DNA from: Pseudomonas sp. LP_7_YM
GTDB taxonomy: Bacteria; Pseudomonadota; Gammaproteobacteria; Pseudomonadales; Pseudomonadaceae
DNA length: 64,000 bases
Assembly: GCF_004364435.1 (NCBI RefSeq)
Contig: NZ_SOCT01000004.1
Span: 430,736 to 494,735, forward strand
Reading direction: 5' to 3'
Position 1 is the first letter of the stretch; the number at the start of each line of letters is the position of its first letter. Positions 38,684 through 48,003 of the stretch are shown piece after piece. A program made the translations under genes and the position numbers. Below the pieces are notes generated by a model, which had not been told where the DNA came from, did not search any database, and worked only from the letters and a program-made list of their open reading frames with translations.

Positions 38684-39418
38684 ATGAGTGAAAAACAAGA
38701 CAAGATTCCGGATCTCGACGTCCAGACCCTGGCCGGGGAATACGTGCTGGGTATCCTGACGACGAGCCAACGAGCCGAAGTCCAAGAGCGCCTGGCCCAC
38801 GATCCTGCGCTGCGCAAGGCCATTGAAGGCTGGAATTCGCGCTTGCTGACACTGACTGCGCTGTCCGAGCCGCCGCTACCCTCTCCCCGCGCCAAATACC
38901 CCGTCGAACGTAATCACGCCAGCCTGTCCCACAAAAGGAAAGACACCGCCCGGCGCCAGAAACGCCGTATCTCATGGCAGGACAACGTCGGTTTCTGGCG
39001 AGCCATGGCGGGCATCGGGCTGGCGGCGTGTGTAATTCTGACCACCCAGTTGCTGGGGCAGGTGCCCACCCCGCCCGCGCCTGCTTATCTGGCGGTGTTG
39101 TCGGCGCCCGATACCAAAACCGCTGGCTGGGTGATTCAGGCCAGCAACATGCGCGGGATTCAATTGGTGCCTGTGGACAAGATTGAGGTGCCGCCCGGCA
39201 AGGTGCTGCAGTTCTGGACCCGGGCTGACGACTGGCAGGGGCCGATTTCACTGGGGCTGGTCGGGCCGGGCGATACCTTGACCGTACCGACTGACCGCCT
39301 GCCGCCGCTGCAGCCCAACCAACTGTTCGAGCTGTCGCTGGAAAAAGCGGGTGGCTCGCCACTCAACAAGCCCGGTGGACCGATTCAGTACAGCGGGCGG
39401 GCAGTGAAGGCCCGGTGA
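38684..39418 (+). CDS. Anti-sigma factor, RskA/anti-sigma-K type
   Basis: A 244-residue single-span protein. The cytoplasmic N-terminus (about 10-50, LDVQTLAGEYVLGILTTSQR) matches the sigma-binding segment of anti-sigma-K-like proteins (LAxxYVLGxL...). A basic linker leads to one helix (about 107-127), then a periplasmic RskA C-terminal domain (about 135-240) with GWVIQASNMRGIQLVPVDKI and FELSLEKAGGSP. Such genes normally follow an ECF sigma gene in one operon. Here none is adjacent; nhaA is upstream, so the partner sigma must be elsewhere or lost. Start ATG 38684 has GGAG upstream. Confidence 0.8.
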   Translation: MSEKQDKIPDLDVQTLAGEYVLGILTTSQRAEVQERLAHDPALRKAIEGWNSRLLTLTALSEPPLPSPRAKYPVERNHASLSHKRKDTARRQKRRISWQDNVGFWRAMAGIGLAACVILTTQLLGQVPTPPAPAYLAVLSAPDTKTAGWVIQASNMRGIQLVPVDKIEVPPGKVLQFWTRADDWQGPISLGLVGPGDTLTVPTDRLPPLQPNQLFELSLEKAGGSPLNKPGGPIQYSGRAVKAR

Positions 39419-39504
39419 GCAGCCTCCGCAGCCGGAGTCAAACAGCGTCCCCCGATCAGCCCGCTCCACGCACCGCTCTCGACGAACTTCACCTCAGGCA
39501 TTCC

Positions 39505-39552
39505 TTGTTACCCGCTGCCCTGCGATGGGGCAGGCGCACCCAAAAGTAACAA
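39505..39552 (+). promoter_or_regulatory. Inverted TTGTTAC/GTAACAA pair, probable activator (CbrB/NtrC-class) site
   Basis: TTGTTAC (39505-39511) and GTAACAA (39546-39552) are perfect inverted heptamers whose centres are 41 bases apart, about four helical turns. They lie about 110-155 bases upstream of the sigma-54 promoter, where enhancer-binding activators dock. TGTTAC/GTAACA half-sites are recalled for CbrB, which controls hut genes in Pseudomonas. Between the arms is a second small palindrome (CTGCCC ... GGGCAG). Confidence 0.55.
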
Positions 39553-39659
39553 CTCAACACTTCTGCGTAAGGTATTGCTGTGATCCTGCTGAACTGGAAT
39601 ATCTCGCTACCCCGACGGCTACAGGGCTTTGGGGGTTTTTGAGGGTTGCCTTGAGAAGT

Positions 39660-39676
39660 TGGCCCCTGGGTTGCAT
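39660..39676 (+). promoter_or_regulatory. Sigma-54 (-24/-12) promoter of hutU
   Basis: TGGCCCCTGGGTTGCAT fits TGGCAC-N5-TTGCA, with GG and GC exactly ten bases apart. Sigma-54 dependence of hutU is established in related pseudomonads. Confidence 0.75.
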
Positions 39677-39679
39677 ATG

Positions 39680-39693
39680 CTTGTATGTACAAG
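39680..39693 (+). promoter_or_regulatory. HutC operator at the hutU transcription start
   Basis: CTTGTATGTACAAG is a palindrome (CTTGTA-N2-TACAAG) identical, as I recall, to the operator described for hut operons. It begins four bases after the -12 element, so bound repressor would cover the start point. Confidence 0.85.
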
Positions 39694-39838
39694 TAAATGT
39701 GAGTATGAGTGCCTATACCGGTGCACCGCTTCAACCCACTACAAGCGGCGCCTGATCTACCCCACCCATATTTCGCCTGTGCGATACAGGCACCGTCAGC
39801 CCAGTGCCTGGGCAAGATTGCTCATCGAGGATGGTTAC

Positions 39839-41536
39839 GTGACGACTGACAACAAAAACCCAGCTCAGCAATGGACCAAACGCCGCAATGTGGAGATCCG
39901 CGCTGCACGTGGCACGCAACTGACCGCCAAGAACTGGCTGACCGAAGCACCGTTGCGGATGTTGATGAACAACCTGGACCCGGAAGTCGCCGAGAATCCG
40001 AACGAACTGGTGGTTTACGGTGGTATTGGCCGCGCAGCGCGTAACTGGGAGTGCTACGACAAGATCGTCGAGAGCCTGACCCACCTGAACGATGACGAGA
40101 CCCTGCTGGTGCAATCCGGCAAGCCGGTCGGCGTGTTCAAGACCCACAGCAATGCCCCGCGCGTGCTGATCGCCAACTCCAATCTGGTGCCGCACTGGGC
40201 CAGTTGGGAGCATTTCAACGAACTGGATGCCAAGGGCCTGGCCATGTATGGCCAGATGACCGCCGGCAGCTGGATCTACATTGGTAGCCAGGGCATCGTT
40301 CAGGGCACCTATGAAACCTTCGTCGAAGCCGGTCGCCAGCACTATGACGGCAGCCTGAAAGGTCGCTGGGTACTGACTGCCGGGCTTGGCGGCATGGGCG
40401 GCGCACAGCCTCTGGCGGCGACCCTGGCGGGCGCTTGCTCACTGAACATCGAGTGCCAGCAGAGCAGGATCGATTTCCGCCTGAAGACCCGTTACGTCGA
40501 TGAGCAAGCCGTTGATCTGGACGACGCGCTGGCACGCATCGCCAAATACACTGGCGAAGGCAAGGCGATCTCCATTGCGCTGTGTGGCAACGCCGCCCAG
40601 ATCCTGCCGGAAATGGTCCGTCGTGGCGTGCGTCCGGACATGGTTACCGACCAGACCAGCGCCCACGACCCACTCAACGGTTATCTGCCAAAAGGCTGGA
40701 CCTGGGCGCAGTACCGCGACCGCGCCGCCACCGAGCCGGCTGCCGTGGTCAAGGCCGCCAAACAGTCAATGGCCGAGCACGTCGAAGCCATGCTGGCGTT
40801 CCAGAAACAAGGCATCCCGACATTCGACTACGGCAACAACATCCGTCAGATGGCCAAGGACGAAGGCGTAAGCAACGCGTTTGATTTCCCGGGGTTCGTG
40901 CCCGCCTACATCCGTCCGCTGTTCTGCCGTGGCATCGGTCCGTTCCGCTGGGCGGCGCTGTCGGGCAACCCTGAAGACATCTACAAGACCGACGCCAAGG
41001 TCAAGGAACTGATCCCGGACGACGCACACCTGCATAACTGGCTGGACATGGCCCGCGAGCGCATCAGCTTTCAAGGGCTGCCGGCACGTATCTGCTGGGT
41101 CGGTCTGGGCCAGCGCGCCAAACTGGGTCTGGCGTTCAACGAAATGGTGCGCAGCGGCGAGCTGTCGGCGCCGGTGGTGATCGGTCGTGACCACCTGGAC
41201 TCCGGCTCGGTCGCCAGCCCTAATCGCGAGACCGAATCGATGCAGGACGGCTCCGACGCCGTATCCGACTGGCCTCTGCTCAATGCGCTGCTCAATACCG
41301 CCAGCGGCGCGACCTGGGTATCGCTGCACCACGGGGGTGGCGTCGGCATGGGCTTCTCGCAGCATTCGGGGATGGTGATCGTCTGTGACGGCACCGACGA
41401 AGCCGCCGAGCGCATCGCCCGGGTCCTGCACAACGACCCGGCAACCGGCGTCATGCGCCACGCCGACGCCGGTTACCAGATCGCCATCGATTGCGCCAAG
41501 GAGCAGGGGCTGAACCTGCCGATGATCGGTAACTGA
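39839..41536 (+). CDS. hutU: Urocanate hydratase
   Basis: A 565-residue enzyme that uses tightly bound NAD+ as an electrophile to hydrate urocanate to imidazolone-5-propionate. The nucleotide-binding loop is [19 protein letters not shown] (about residues 176-194). GSFV-type strings such as [33 protein letters not shown] and [15 protein letters not shown] are family signatures. The start is GTG 39839 with GAGG eight bases upstream; the frame is open upstream but lacks hut similarity and contains the operator. It is first gene of the main hut operon. Confidence 0.97.
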   Translation: MTTDNKNPAQQWTKRRNVEIRAARGTQLTAKNWLTEAPLRMLMNNLDPEVAENPNELVVYGGIGRAARNWECYDKIVESLTHLNDDETLLVQSGKPVGVFKTHSNAPRVLIANSNLVPHWASWEHFNELDAKGLAMYGQMTAGSWIYIGSQGIVQGTYETFVEAGRQHYDGSLKGRWVLTAGLGGMGGAQPLAATLAGACSLNIECQQSRIDFRLKTRYVDEQAVDLDDALARIAKYTGEGKAISIALCGNAAQILPEMVRRGVRPDMVTDQTSAHDPLNGYLPKGWTWAQYRDRAATEPAAVVKAAKQSMAEHVEAMLAFQKQGIPTFDYGNNIRQMAKDEGVSNAFDFPGFVPAYIRPLFCRGIGPFRWAALSGNPEDIYKTDAKVKELIPDDAHLHNWLDMARERISFQGLPARICWVGLGQRAKLGLAFNEMVRSGELSAPVVIGRDHLDSGSVASPNRETESMQDGSDAVSDWPLLNALLNTASGATWVSLHHGGGVGMGFSQHSGMVIVCDGTDEAAERIARVLHNDPATGVMRHADAGYQIAIDCAKEQGLNLPMIGN

Positions 41537-41550
41537 TCGAATAACACGGC

Positions 41551-41640
41551 GGTGGGAGCGAATTTATTGGCGATATGGGCTTTCAGGCGCTGAATTTTGA
41601 TCGGTTGCTCTGCCCCTCGCGAATGAGTCGCTCCCGCCGG
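41551..41640. repeat. Dispersed intergenic palindrome after hutU
   Basis: Arms GGTGGGAGCGAATTTATTGG and TCGCGAATGAGTCGCTCCCG; same family as 23131. It lies within the hut operon and may stabilise the hutU 3' end or lower downstream expression. Confidence 0.7.
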
Positions 41641-41714
41641 ATCGGTTTCAGTAGTGAATGTGTGACCCGCACAGTTTTTAGTTGATGTCTGCCAATGTCT
41701 TTGAGGATGTGGTG

Positions 41715-43178
41715 ATGGCCGTTCCAGATGATCGTGCTGCAAATGCTTCTGTGATCGAAAGGCGTTCGATCGACTTTATCCCTGATGCGGAAAGACATGG
41801 CCGTCTGTTCAGTCAATTCACCCTCTGGCTGGGTGCCAACCTGCAGATCACCGCGATTGTCACCGGGGCACTGGCCGTGGTGCTGGGCGGTGATGTGTTC
41901 TGGTCACTGATCGGTCTGTTCATCGGTCAGTTGCTGGGCGGTGGTGTCATGGCGCTGCACGCGGCGCAAGGCCCAAAACTGGGGCTGCCGCAGATGATTT
42001 CCAGTCGGGTGCAATTCGGCGTCTACGGGGCCGTCATTCCGCTGGTGCTGGTGTGCCTGATGTACATAGGCTTCTCCGCCAGCGGCTCGCTGTTGGCAGG
42101 TCAAGCCGTCGCGCAACTGATTCAGGTGCCGGACTGGCAAGGTATCGTGCTGTTCGCCGCCGCCATCGTGGTCCTGACCATTTTCGGCTACCGGGTCATC
42201 CACTTGATCGGCCGGGTCGCCAGCGTCATCGGTGTAATCGCCTTCATCTACCTGTTCGGCGCGTTGCTCGCAGGTAACGATGTCGGTGCACTGCTGGGCA
42301 ACAGGCACTTCTCGCTGAGCAGCTTCCTGCTGGCAATCTCCCTGTCAGCGTCGTGGCAGATCGCGTTCGGCCCGTATGTCGCGGACTACTCGCGCTACCT
42401 GCCGCGCAGCACCTCGGCGAGCAAGACGTTTTGGGCCGTGGGCCTGGGTTCAGTGATCGGCGCACAGGCCTCGATGGTGTTCGGTGTGTTCGCGGCAGCA
42501 TTGGCGGGCAAGCATTTCGCGCACCATGAAGTTTCCTACATCGTCAGCCTGGGCGGCACAGGCGCTGTCGCGGCCGCGCTGTACTTCAGCATCGCGTTCG
42601 GCAAGGTGACCATCACCACGCTCAACGCCTACGGCAGCTTCATGTCGGTTGCCACCATCGTCAGCGGTTTTCGCGGCAACCGTCATATATCCAGCGCCCT
42701 GCGCCTGACCTACATTTTTGCCATGGTCGGGATCGCGACCGGCCTGGCTTTGCTGGGCAAAGACTCGTTCCTCAATGACTTCTCGGCATTCATTCTGTTC
42801 CTGCTGGCGTTTTTCACGCCCTGGAGCGCGATCAATCTGGTGGATTTTTACTGCATCAGCAAAGAACGCTACGACATTCCGGCCTTGTCCGACCCTGAGG
42901 GTCGCTATGGACGCTGGAACTGGATCGGCATTTGTGTCTACGTCATCGGCGTGTTGATCCAGATGCCGTTTATTTCCACCCATTTCTATACCGGGCCGCT
43001 GGTTGCGAGCCTCGATGACACGGACATCTCGTGGATCATCGGCCTGGTCGTGCCTGCCGTGCTGTATTACGTGGCGGCGAAAAAATGGCCCGGGGAAATT
43101 GCCGACCGCTTGATCCTGCCGAACGCGCAAGACACGCGTGAGGCCAGCCCCATTGTCGTACCGGGGCACACGGGGTGA
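41715..43178 (+). CDS. NCS1-family permease, probable urocanate transporter
   Basis: A 487-residue, about 12-helix permease of the purine/cytosine (NCS1) family. Family strings are SQFTLWLGANLQITAIVTGA near the N-terminus, SASWQIAFGPYVADYSRYLP, and FFTPWSAINLVDFYCISKER. By position directly after hutU it corresponds to the gene named hutTu (urocanate uptake) in P. fluorescens SBW25; the substrate is inferred from that context. The start is ATG 41715, with GAGG nine bases upstream; an in-frame ATG at 41685 would add ten residues. Confidence 0.85.
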   Translation: MAVPDDRAANASVIERRSIDFIPDAERHGRLFSQFTLWLGANLQITAIVTGALAVVLGGDVFWSLIGLFIGQLLGGGVMALHAAQGPKLGLPQMISSRVQFGVYGAVIPLVLVCLMYIGFSASGSLLAGQAVAQLIQVPDWQGIVLFAAAIVVLTIFGYRVIHLIGRVASVIGVIAFIYLFGALLAGNDVGALLGNRHFSLSSFLLAISLSASWQIAFGPYVADYSRYLPRSTSASKTFWAVGLGSVIGAQASMVFGVFAAALAGKHFAHHEVSYIVSLGGTGAVAAALYFSIAFGKVTITTLNAYGSFMSVATIVSGFRGNRHISSALRLTYIFAMVGIATGLALLGKDSFLNDFSAFILFLLAFFTPWSAINLVDFYCISKERYDIPALSDPEGRYGRWNWIGICVYVIGVLIQMPFISTHFYTGPLVASLDDTDISWIIGLVVPAVLYYVAAKKWPGEIADRLILPNAQDTREASPIVVPGHTG

Positions 43179-43324
43179 ACGACCCTCCGTGACGCACGTC
43201 TGTTAAAGCTGGAGTGAAGCGGGACGGAGCACGACAAGTGCTATTCCCTCAGGTTGAATGCCACCTGATTCGTTACTGCCTTGCCCCATGCAATACAGCC
43301 ATTCAAGACCAGGAGCGTCACACA

Positions 43325-44290
43325 ATGAACACGAAGAAGGCCCTGTTATCCACGTTGCTTTCAGTCGGCGTGCTCGCCAGCGGCGCCAGTCAGGCAGCGG
43401 GATGGTGTGAGTCCGGCAAGTCGGTGAAATTCGCCGGTTTGAACTGGGAAAGCGCCATGCTTTTGACCAACGTGCTGCAGGACATTCTGAAAACAGGTTA
43501 CGGCTGTGAAGTGGATAACCTGCCCGGCAACTCCATCACCATGGAAAACGCCCTGAGCACCAACGATATTCAAGTCTTTGCCGAAGAGTGGGTAGGCCGC
43601 AGCGAAGTGTGGAACAAGGCCGAAGCGGCCGGCAAGGTGGTGGGTGTCGGTGCCCCGGTCAAAGGCGCGGTCGAGGGTTGGTACGTGCCGCGCTACGTGA
43701 TCGAAGGCGATGCCAAGCGCAAGCTGCAGGCAAAGGCGCCGGACCTGAAGTCCATTGCCGATCTGGGCAAATACGCAGCCCTGTTCAAGGACGCCGAAGA
43801 GCCGGAGAAAGGCCGCTTTTACAATTGCCCGGCGGGCTGGACCTGTGAGCTGGAAAACAGCGAGATGCTGAAAAGCTACGGCCTGGAAGACAAGTACACC
43901 AACTTCCGCCCGGGCACCGGCCCGGCGCTGGACGCGGCAATCCTGTCGAGCTACAAGCGCGGCGAGTCGATCCTGGCCTATTACTGGTCGCCGACTCCGC
44001 TGATGGGTCAAGTGGACATGGTGCGCCTGGAAGACAAGGCCGGCGTGAACAAGACCATCGACATCAAGGTCGGCCTGTCCAAGGCCTTCCACGAGCAGGC
44101 GCCCGAACTGGTGGCGGTGATGGAACAGGTCAACATCCCGATCGACCTGCTCAACCAGAACCTGGCACGCATGACCAAGGACCGTATCGAGTCGCCAAAA
44201 CTGGCGAAGATCTTCCTCAAGGAACATCCTGAGGTCTGGCACCAGTGGGTCAGCGAAGATGCTGCCAAAAAGGTAGAGGCTTCGTTGTAA
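43325..44290 (+). CDS. hutX: ABC transporter periplasmic binding protein, histidine/urocanate type
   Basis: A 321-residue binding protein of the OpuAC/ProX (quaternary amine) family. The signal peptide ends SGASQAAG (about residue 22). The mature protein begins WCESGKSVKFAGLNWESAML and includes aromatic residues expected in the ligand box (VEGWYVPRYVI and YYWSPTPLMGQ). Two disulfides are likely (Cys pairs near the N-terminus and in NCPAGWTCE). In P. fluorescens and P. putida HutXWV imports histidine. Start ATG 43325 has AGGAG nine bases upstream. Confidence 0.9.
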   Translation: MNTKKALLSTLLSVGVLASGASQAAGWCESGKSVKFAGLNWESAMLLTNVLQDILKTGYGCEVDNLPGNSITMENALSTNDIQVFAEEWVGRSEVWNKAEAAGKVVGVGAPVKGAVEGWYVPRYVIEGDAKRKLQAKAPDLKSIADLGKYAALFKDAEEPEKGRFYNCPAGWTCELENSEMLKSYGLEDKYTNFRPGTGPALDAAILSSYKRGESILAYYWSPTPLMGQVDMVRLEDKAGVNKTIDIKVGLSKAFHEQAPELVAVMEQVNIPIDLLNQNLARMTKDRIESPKLAKIFLKEHPEVWHQWVSEDAAKKVEASL

Positions 44291-44335
44291 AGGCTTTGAT
44301 CCGGGTGCTGCGCAATGTGGCGGTCTACGCAGTTA

Positions 44336-44360
44336 CTGTGGGAGCGGACTCATTCGCGAG
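44336..44360. repeat. Single arm of the dispersed intergenic repeat
   Basis: CTGTGGGAGCGGACTCATTC then GCGAG repeats one arm of the 23131 family; the opposite arm is not evident. It lies in the 212-base hutX-hutW gap. Confidence 0.6.
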
Positions 44361-44502
44361 GCGCCAGTCCATTCGATAGAGGGTTATCGTCTGGGCCCCG
44401 GTGTCGCGATTGAATTTGCCCCCGCAGGTATTGCGTCCGACGCAAGATCAACGGCGGCACCTGACAGCAGACCCGCACCACTTAACAGATCGAGAAAACC
44501 CT

Positions 44503-45354
44503 ATGTTCCCCGAAAGCTTCACGTTCTCCATCGCCGAATGGGTCAACGACTGGGTCGACAAACTGGTCACCCACTACGGCGACGTGTTCCGGCAGATTTC
44601 CGACACCCTGCTGTGGGCCATCGTCAAACTCGAAGGCCTGCTGCGCGTCGCGCCGTGGTGGGTATTGCTGGCGATCGTCGGCCTCATCGCCTGGCACGCC
44701 ACGCGCAAGATCACGACCACGCTAGTCATCGTCGGCCTGTTGTTCCTGGTTGGCGCCGTCGGCTTGTGGGACAAGCTGATGCAGACCCTGGCGCTGATGC
44801 TGGTCGCCACCGTCATCTCGGTCATCATCGGCATACCGCTGGGCATTCTCTCGGCGCGCAGCAATCGCCTGCGCTCGGTACTGATGCCGCTGCTGGACAT
44901 CATGCAGACCATGCCCAGCTTCGTGTACCTGATCCCGGTGCTGATGCTCTTCGGCCTGGGCAAGGTCCCGGCGATCTTTGCCACGGTGATCTACGCCGCG
45001 CCGCCGCTGATTCGTCTGACCGATCTGGGCATCCGTCAGGTCGACGGCGAGGTCATGGAAGCGATCAATGCATTCGGCGCTAATCGCTGGCAGCAGCTGT
45101 TCGGCGTGCAATTGCCTCTGGCGCTACCCAGCATCATGGCCGGCATCAACCAGACCACCATGATGGCCCTGTCGATGGTGGTGATCGCCTCGATGATCGG
45201 TGCACGCGGCCTGGGGGAAGACGTGTTGGTGGGGATTCAGACCCTGAACGTCGGTCGCGGCCTGGAAGCGGGTCTGGCCATTGTGATTCTGGCAGTGGTG
45301 ATCGACCGCATTACCCAGGCCTATGGCCGTCCACGGCATGAGGCGAACAAATAA
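44503..45354 (+). CDS. hutW: ABC transporter permease, HutW
   Basis: A 283-residue inner-membrane permease of the ProW/OpuAB family with about six to seven helices. The cytoplasmic coupling loop EAA motif is EVMEAINAFGANRWQQLFGV followed by QLPLALPSIMAGI (about 183-216). GIPLGILSARSNRLR and LPSVMAG-type strings are family marks. It starts at ATG 44503 after GAGAAAACC. Its stop overlaps hutV by one base (TAATG). It forms the channel of HutXWV. Confidence 0.92.
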   Translation: MFPESFTFSIAEWVNDWVDKLVTHYGDVFRQISDTLLWAIVKLEGLLRVAPWWVLLAIVGLIAWHATRKITTTLVIVGLLFLVGAVGLWDKLMQTLALMLVATVISVIIGIPLGILSARSNRLRSVLMPLLDIMQTMPSFVYLIPVLMLFGLGKVPAIFATVIYAAPPLIRLTDLGIRQVDGEVMEAINAFGANRWQQLFGVQLPLALPSIMAGINQTTMMALSMVVIASMIGARGLGEDVLVGIQTLNVGRGLEAGLAIVILAVVIDRITQAYGRPRHEANK

Positions 45355-46193
45355 TGAGCGTCGAGACCTCAAATACCGACGGCAAAATCGTCGTCAAGAA
45401 CGTGTACAAGATCTTCGGCAACCGCGCCAGTGATGCACTGGCGATGGTCCGGCAGAACCAGAGCAAGGATCAGGTATTGGCGCAGACCGGCTGCGTGGTT
45501 GGCGTGAACGACCTGTCGCTGTCCATCGGCAGCGGCGAGATCTTCGTGATCATGGGCCTGTCGGGTTCCGGCAAATCGACCCTGGTGCGTCACTTCAATC
45601 GCCTGATCGACCCCACCAGCGGCGAGATCCTGGTGGATGGCGAGAACATCCTGACCTATGACATGCAAGCGTTGCGCAACTTCCGTCGGCACAAGATCAG
45701 CATGGTGTTCCAGAGCTTCGGCCTGTTGCCGCACAAGACGGTGATCGACAACGTCGCCTATGGGTTGACCATCCGCGGCGAGAGCAAAGCGCAATGCGCC
45801 GAGCGCGCGCAGCACTGGATCACCACGGTGGGCCTGCAGGGTTACGAGAAGAAGTACCCGCACCAGCTGTCCGGCGGCATGCGTCAGCGTGTGGGTCTGG
45901 CTCGCGCATTGGCGGCAGACACCGACATCATCCTGATGGACGAGGCGTTCAGCGCCCTCGACCCGCTGATCCGCGCCGAAATGCAAGACCAGTTGCTGGA
46001 GCTGCAATCGACTTTGAAGAAGACCATCGTCTTTATCACCCACGACCTCGATGAAGCGGTGCGCATCGGCAACCGGATTGCCATTCTCAAGGATGGCCGG
46101 TTGATTCAGGTCGGCACTCCGAAAGAAATCCTCTACTCGCCCGCCGACGAATACGTTGATCGTTTCGTCCAGCGGCGGGTGGCGACCCTTTAA
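45354..46193 (+). CDS. hutV: ABC transporter ATP-binding protein, HutV
   Basis: A 279-residue ATPase of the ProV/OpuAA family that powers HutXWV uptake. Walker A is GLSGSGKST (about residue 63), the signature LSGGMRQRVGLARAL (about 168), Walker B IILMDEAFSALDP (about 192), and the switch His is in VFITHDLDEAV. It stops soon after the nucleotide-binding domain, without the paired CBS domains that make ProV about 400 residues, so the osmosensory module is missing, as in other HutV proteins. An internal segment (about 18-45, RASDALAMVRQNQSKDQVLA) precedes the core. Confidence 0.93.
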   Translation: MSVETSNTDGKIVVKNVYKIFGNRASDALAMVRQNQSKDQVLAQTGCVVGVNDLSLSIGSGEIFVIMGLSGSGKSTLVRHFNRLIDPTSGEILVDGENILTYDMQALRNFRRHKISMVFQSFGLLPHKTVIDNVAYGLTIRGESKAQCAERAQHWITTVGLQGYEKKYPHQLSGGMRQRVGLARALAADTDIILMDEAFSALDPLIRAEMQDQLLELQSTLKKTIVFITHDLDEAVRIGNRIAILKDGRLIQVGTPKEILYSPADEYVDRFVQRRVATL

Positions 46194-46333
46194 AGCGGGC
46201 GTTCGCCGTGTCGCGACTATGCGGCTCATAACAACCACAACAGCAACCGTCGCAACTCGAGCGCCATAAGCGCCGGACAGGCAGGAGCCAGTTTCGGGAA
46301 CGCGACAGATATCACTCAAGGAGTAGCAGCATC

Positions 46334-47884
46334 GTGACCGACACCCCAAAGGCGACCCCGCTGAACCTGATCCCCGGCCAACTGACCCTGGCGCAACTGC
46401 GCGCGATTTATCAGCAGCCCGCGGCCTTGACGCTGGACGCCAGCGCCGCTCAGCCCATCGACAACAGCGTGGCCTGCGTCGAGCAGATCCTGGCCGAAAA
46501 CCGCACGGCTTACGGGATCAACACCGGTTTTGGCCTGCTGGCCTCGACCCGCATCGCCAGCGCGGATCTGGAAAACCTCCAGCGCTCGCTGGTCCTGTCG
46601 CACGCTGCGGGCGTCGGCCAACCGCTGAGCGACGATCTGGTGAGGCTGATCATGGTGCTCAAGGTCAACAGCCTGAGCCGGGGCTTCTCCGGTATTCGTC
46701 GTCAGGTCATCGACGCGCTGATCACCCTGATCAACGCCCAGGTGTACCCACACATTCCGCTCAAGGGTTCGGTGGGCGCTTCGGGCGATCTCGCACCGCT
46801 GGCGCATATGTCGCTTGTGCTGCTGGGCGAAGGCAAAGCGCGTTACAAGGGCCAATGGCTGAACGCCGTTGAGGCCTTGGCAGTTGCCGGTCTGACGCCG
46901 CTGACATTGGCGGCGAAAGAAGGCCTGGCGCTGCTCAACGGCACTCAGGTGTCGACCGCCTACGCATTGCGCGGCCTGTTCGAAGCCGAAGACCTGTTCG
47001 CTGGCGCTCTGAGCTGCGGCGCATTGACGGTTGAAGCGGTACTGGGTTCACGCGCGCCGTTCGACCCGCGCATTCATGCCGCACGAGGCCAGCGCGGGCA
47101 GATCGACTCGGCTGCGGCCTATCGCGATCTGCTGGGCGACGGCAGCCAGGTTTCCGAATCCCATCGCGACTGCGACAAGGTTCAGGACCCCTACTCCCTG
47201 CGCTGCCAACCACAGGTCATGGGCGCCTGCCTGACCCAACTGCGTCAGGCTGCAGAGGTGCTGGCGATCGAATCCAACGCGGTGTCCGATAACCCGCTGG
47301 TGTTCGCCGCAGAGGGTGAAGTGATTTCCGGGGGCAACTTCCACGCAGAGCCGGTGGCCATGGCAGCGGACAATATCGCGCTGGCCATTGCGGAGATCGG
47401 CTCGCTGAGCGAACGTCGGACCTCGTTGATGATGGACAAGCACATGTCGCAGTTGCCGCCGTTTCTGGTCGCCAATGGCGGGGTGAATTCCGGCTTCATG
47501 ATCGCCCAAGTGACTGCTGCGGCACTGGCCAGCGAGAACAAGGCGCTGGCGCATCCGCACAGCGTCGATAGCCTGCCGACCTCTGCCAACCAGGAAGACC
47601 ATGTGTCCATGGCACCGGCGGCTGGCAAGCGGCTTTGGGAAATGGCGGAAAACACTCGCGGCGTGCTGGCTGTAGAATGGCTGGCTGCGTGTCAGGGTCT
47701 GGACCTGCGCAATGGTCTGAAGACCTCGAAAAAACTGGAAATCGCCCGCACTACCCTGCGCAGCAAAGTCCCGTTCTACGAAAAAGACCGCTTCTTCGCC
47801 CCTGACATCGAGGCCGCCACCGAGCTTCTGGCTTCCAATTGCCTGAGCGCGCTGGTGTCTGCTGACCTGCTGCCGAGCTTTTGA
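46334..47884 (+). CDS. hutH: Histidine ammonia-lyase
   Basis: A 516-residue enzyme that deaminates L-histidine to urocanate, first step of the pathway and source of the inducer. The cofactor MIO forms from Ala149-Ser150-Gly151 in [14 protein letters not shown]. Other hallmarks are YGINTGFG near residue 55 and [18 protein letters not shown] near 420. The start is GTG 46334 with AAGGAG upstream. Only one hutH is present; some pseudomonads carry two. Confidence 0.97.
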   Translation: MTDTPKATPLNLIPGQLTLAQLRAIYQQPAALTLDASAAQPIDNSVACVEQILAENRTAYGINTGFGLLASTRIASADLENLQRSLVLSHAAGVGQPLSDDLVRLIMVLKVNSLSRGFSGIRRQVIDALITLINAQVYPHIPLKGSVGASGDLAPLAHMSLVLLGEGKARYKGQWLNAVEALAVAGLTPLTLAAKEGLALLNGTQVSTAYALRGLFEAEDLFAGALSCGALTVEAVLGSRAPFDPRIHAARGQRGQIDSAAAYRDLLGDGSQVSESHRDCDKVQDPYSLRCQPQVMGACLTQLRQAAEVLAIESNAVSDNPLVFAAEGEVISGGNFHAEPVAMAADNIALAIAEIGSLSERRTSLMMDKHMSQLPPFLVANGGVNSGFMIAQVTAAALASENKALAHPHSVDSLPTSANQEDHVSMAPAAGKRLWEMAENTRGVLAVEWLAACQGLDLRNGLKTSKKLEIARTTLRSKVPFYEKDRFFAPDIEAATELLASNCLSALVSADLLPSF

Positions 47885-48003
47885 TCGCAGACGGGCCGGG
47901 AGGGCCTGTCACAGAGATGATTGGCAGATGCAAAACGCCCACAGGGAAGCAGGCATCTTGCCAAATCATTTCAGAGCAAAAGAAAGACTAGGAAAAGCGT
48001 GAG

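Noticed and set aside
39629..39838. N-terminal extension of hutU to 39629
   Set aside because: It would place the sigma-54 promoter and HutC operator inside the coding region and has no similarity to urocanate hydratase; GTG 39839 has a good ribosome site.
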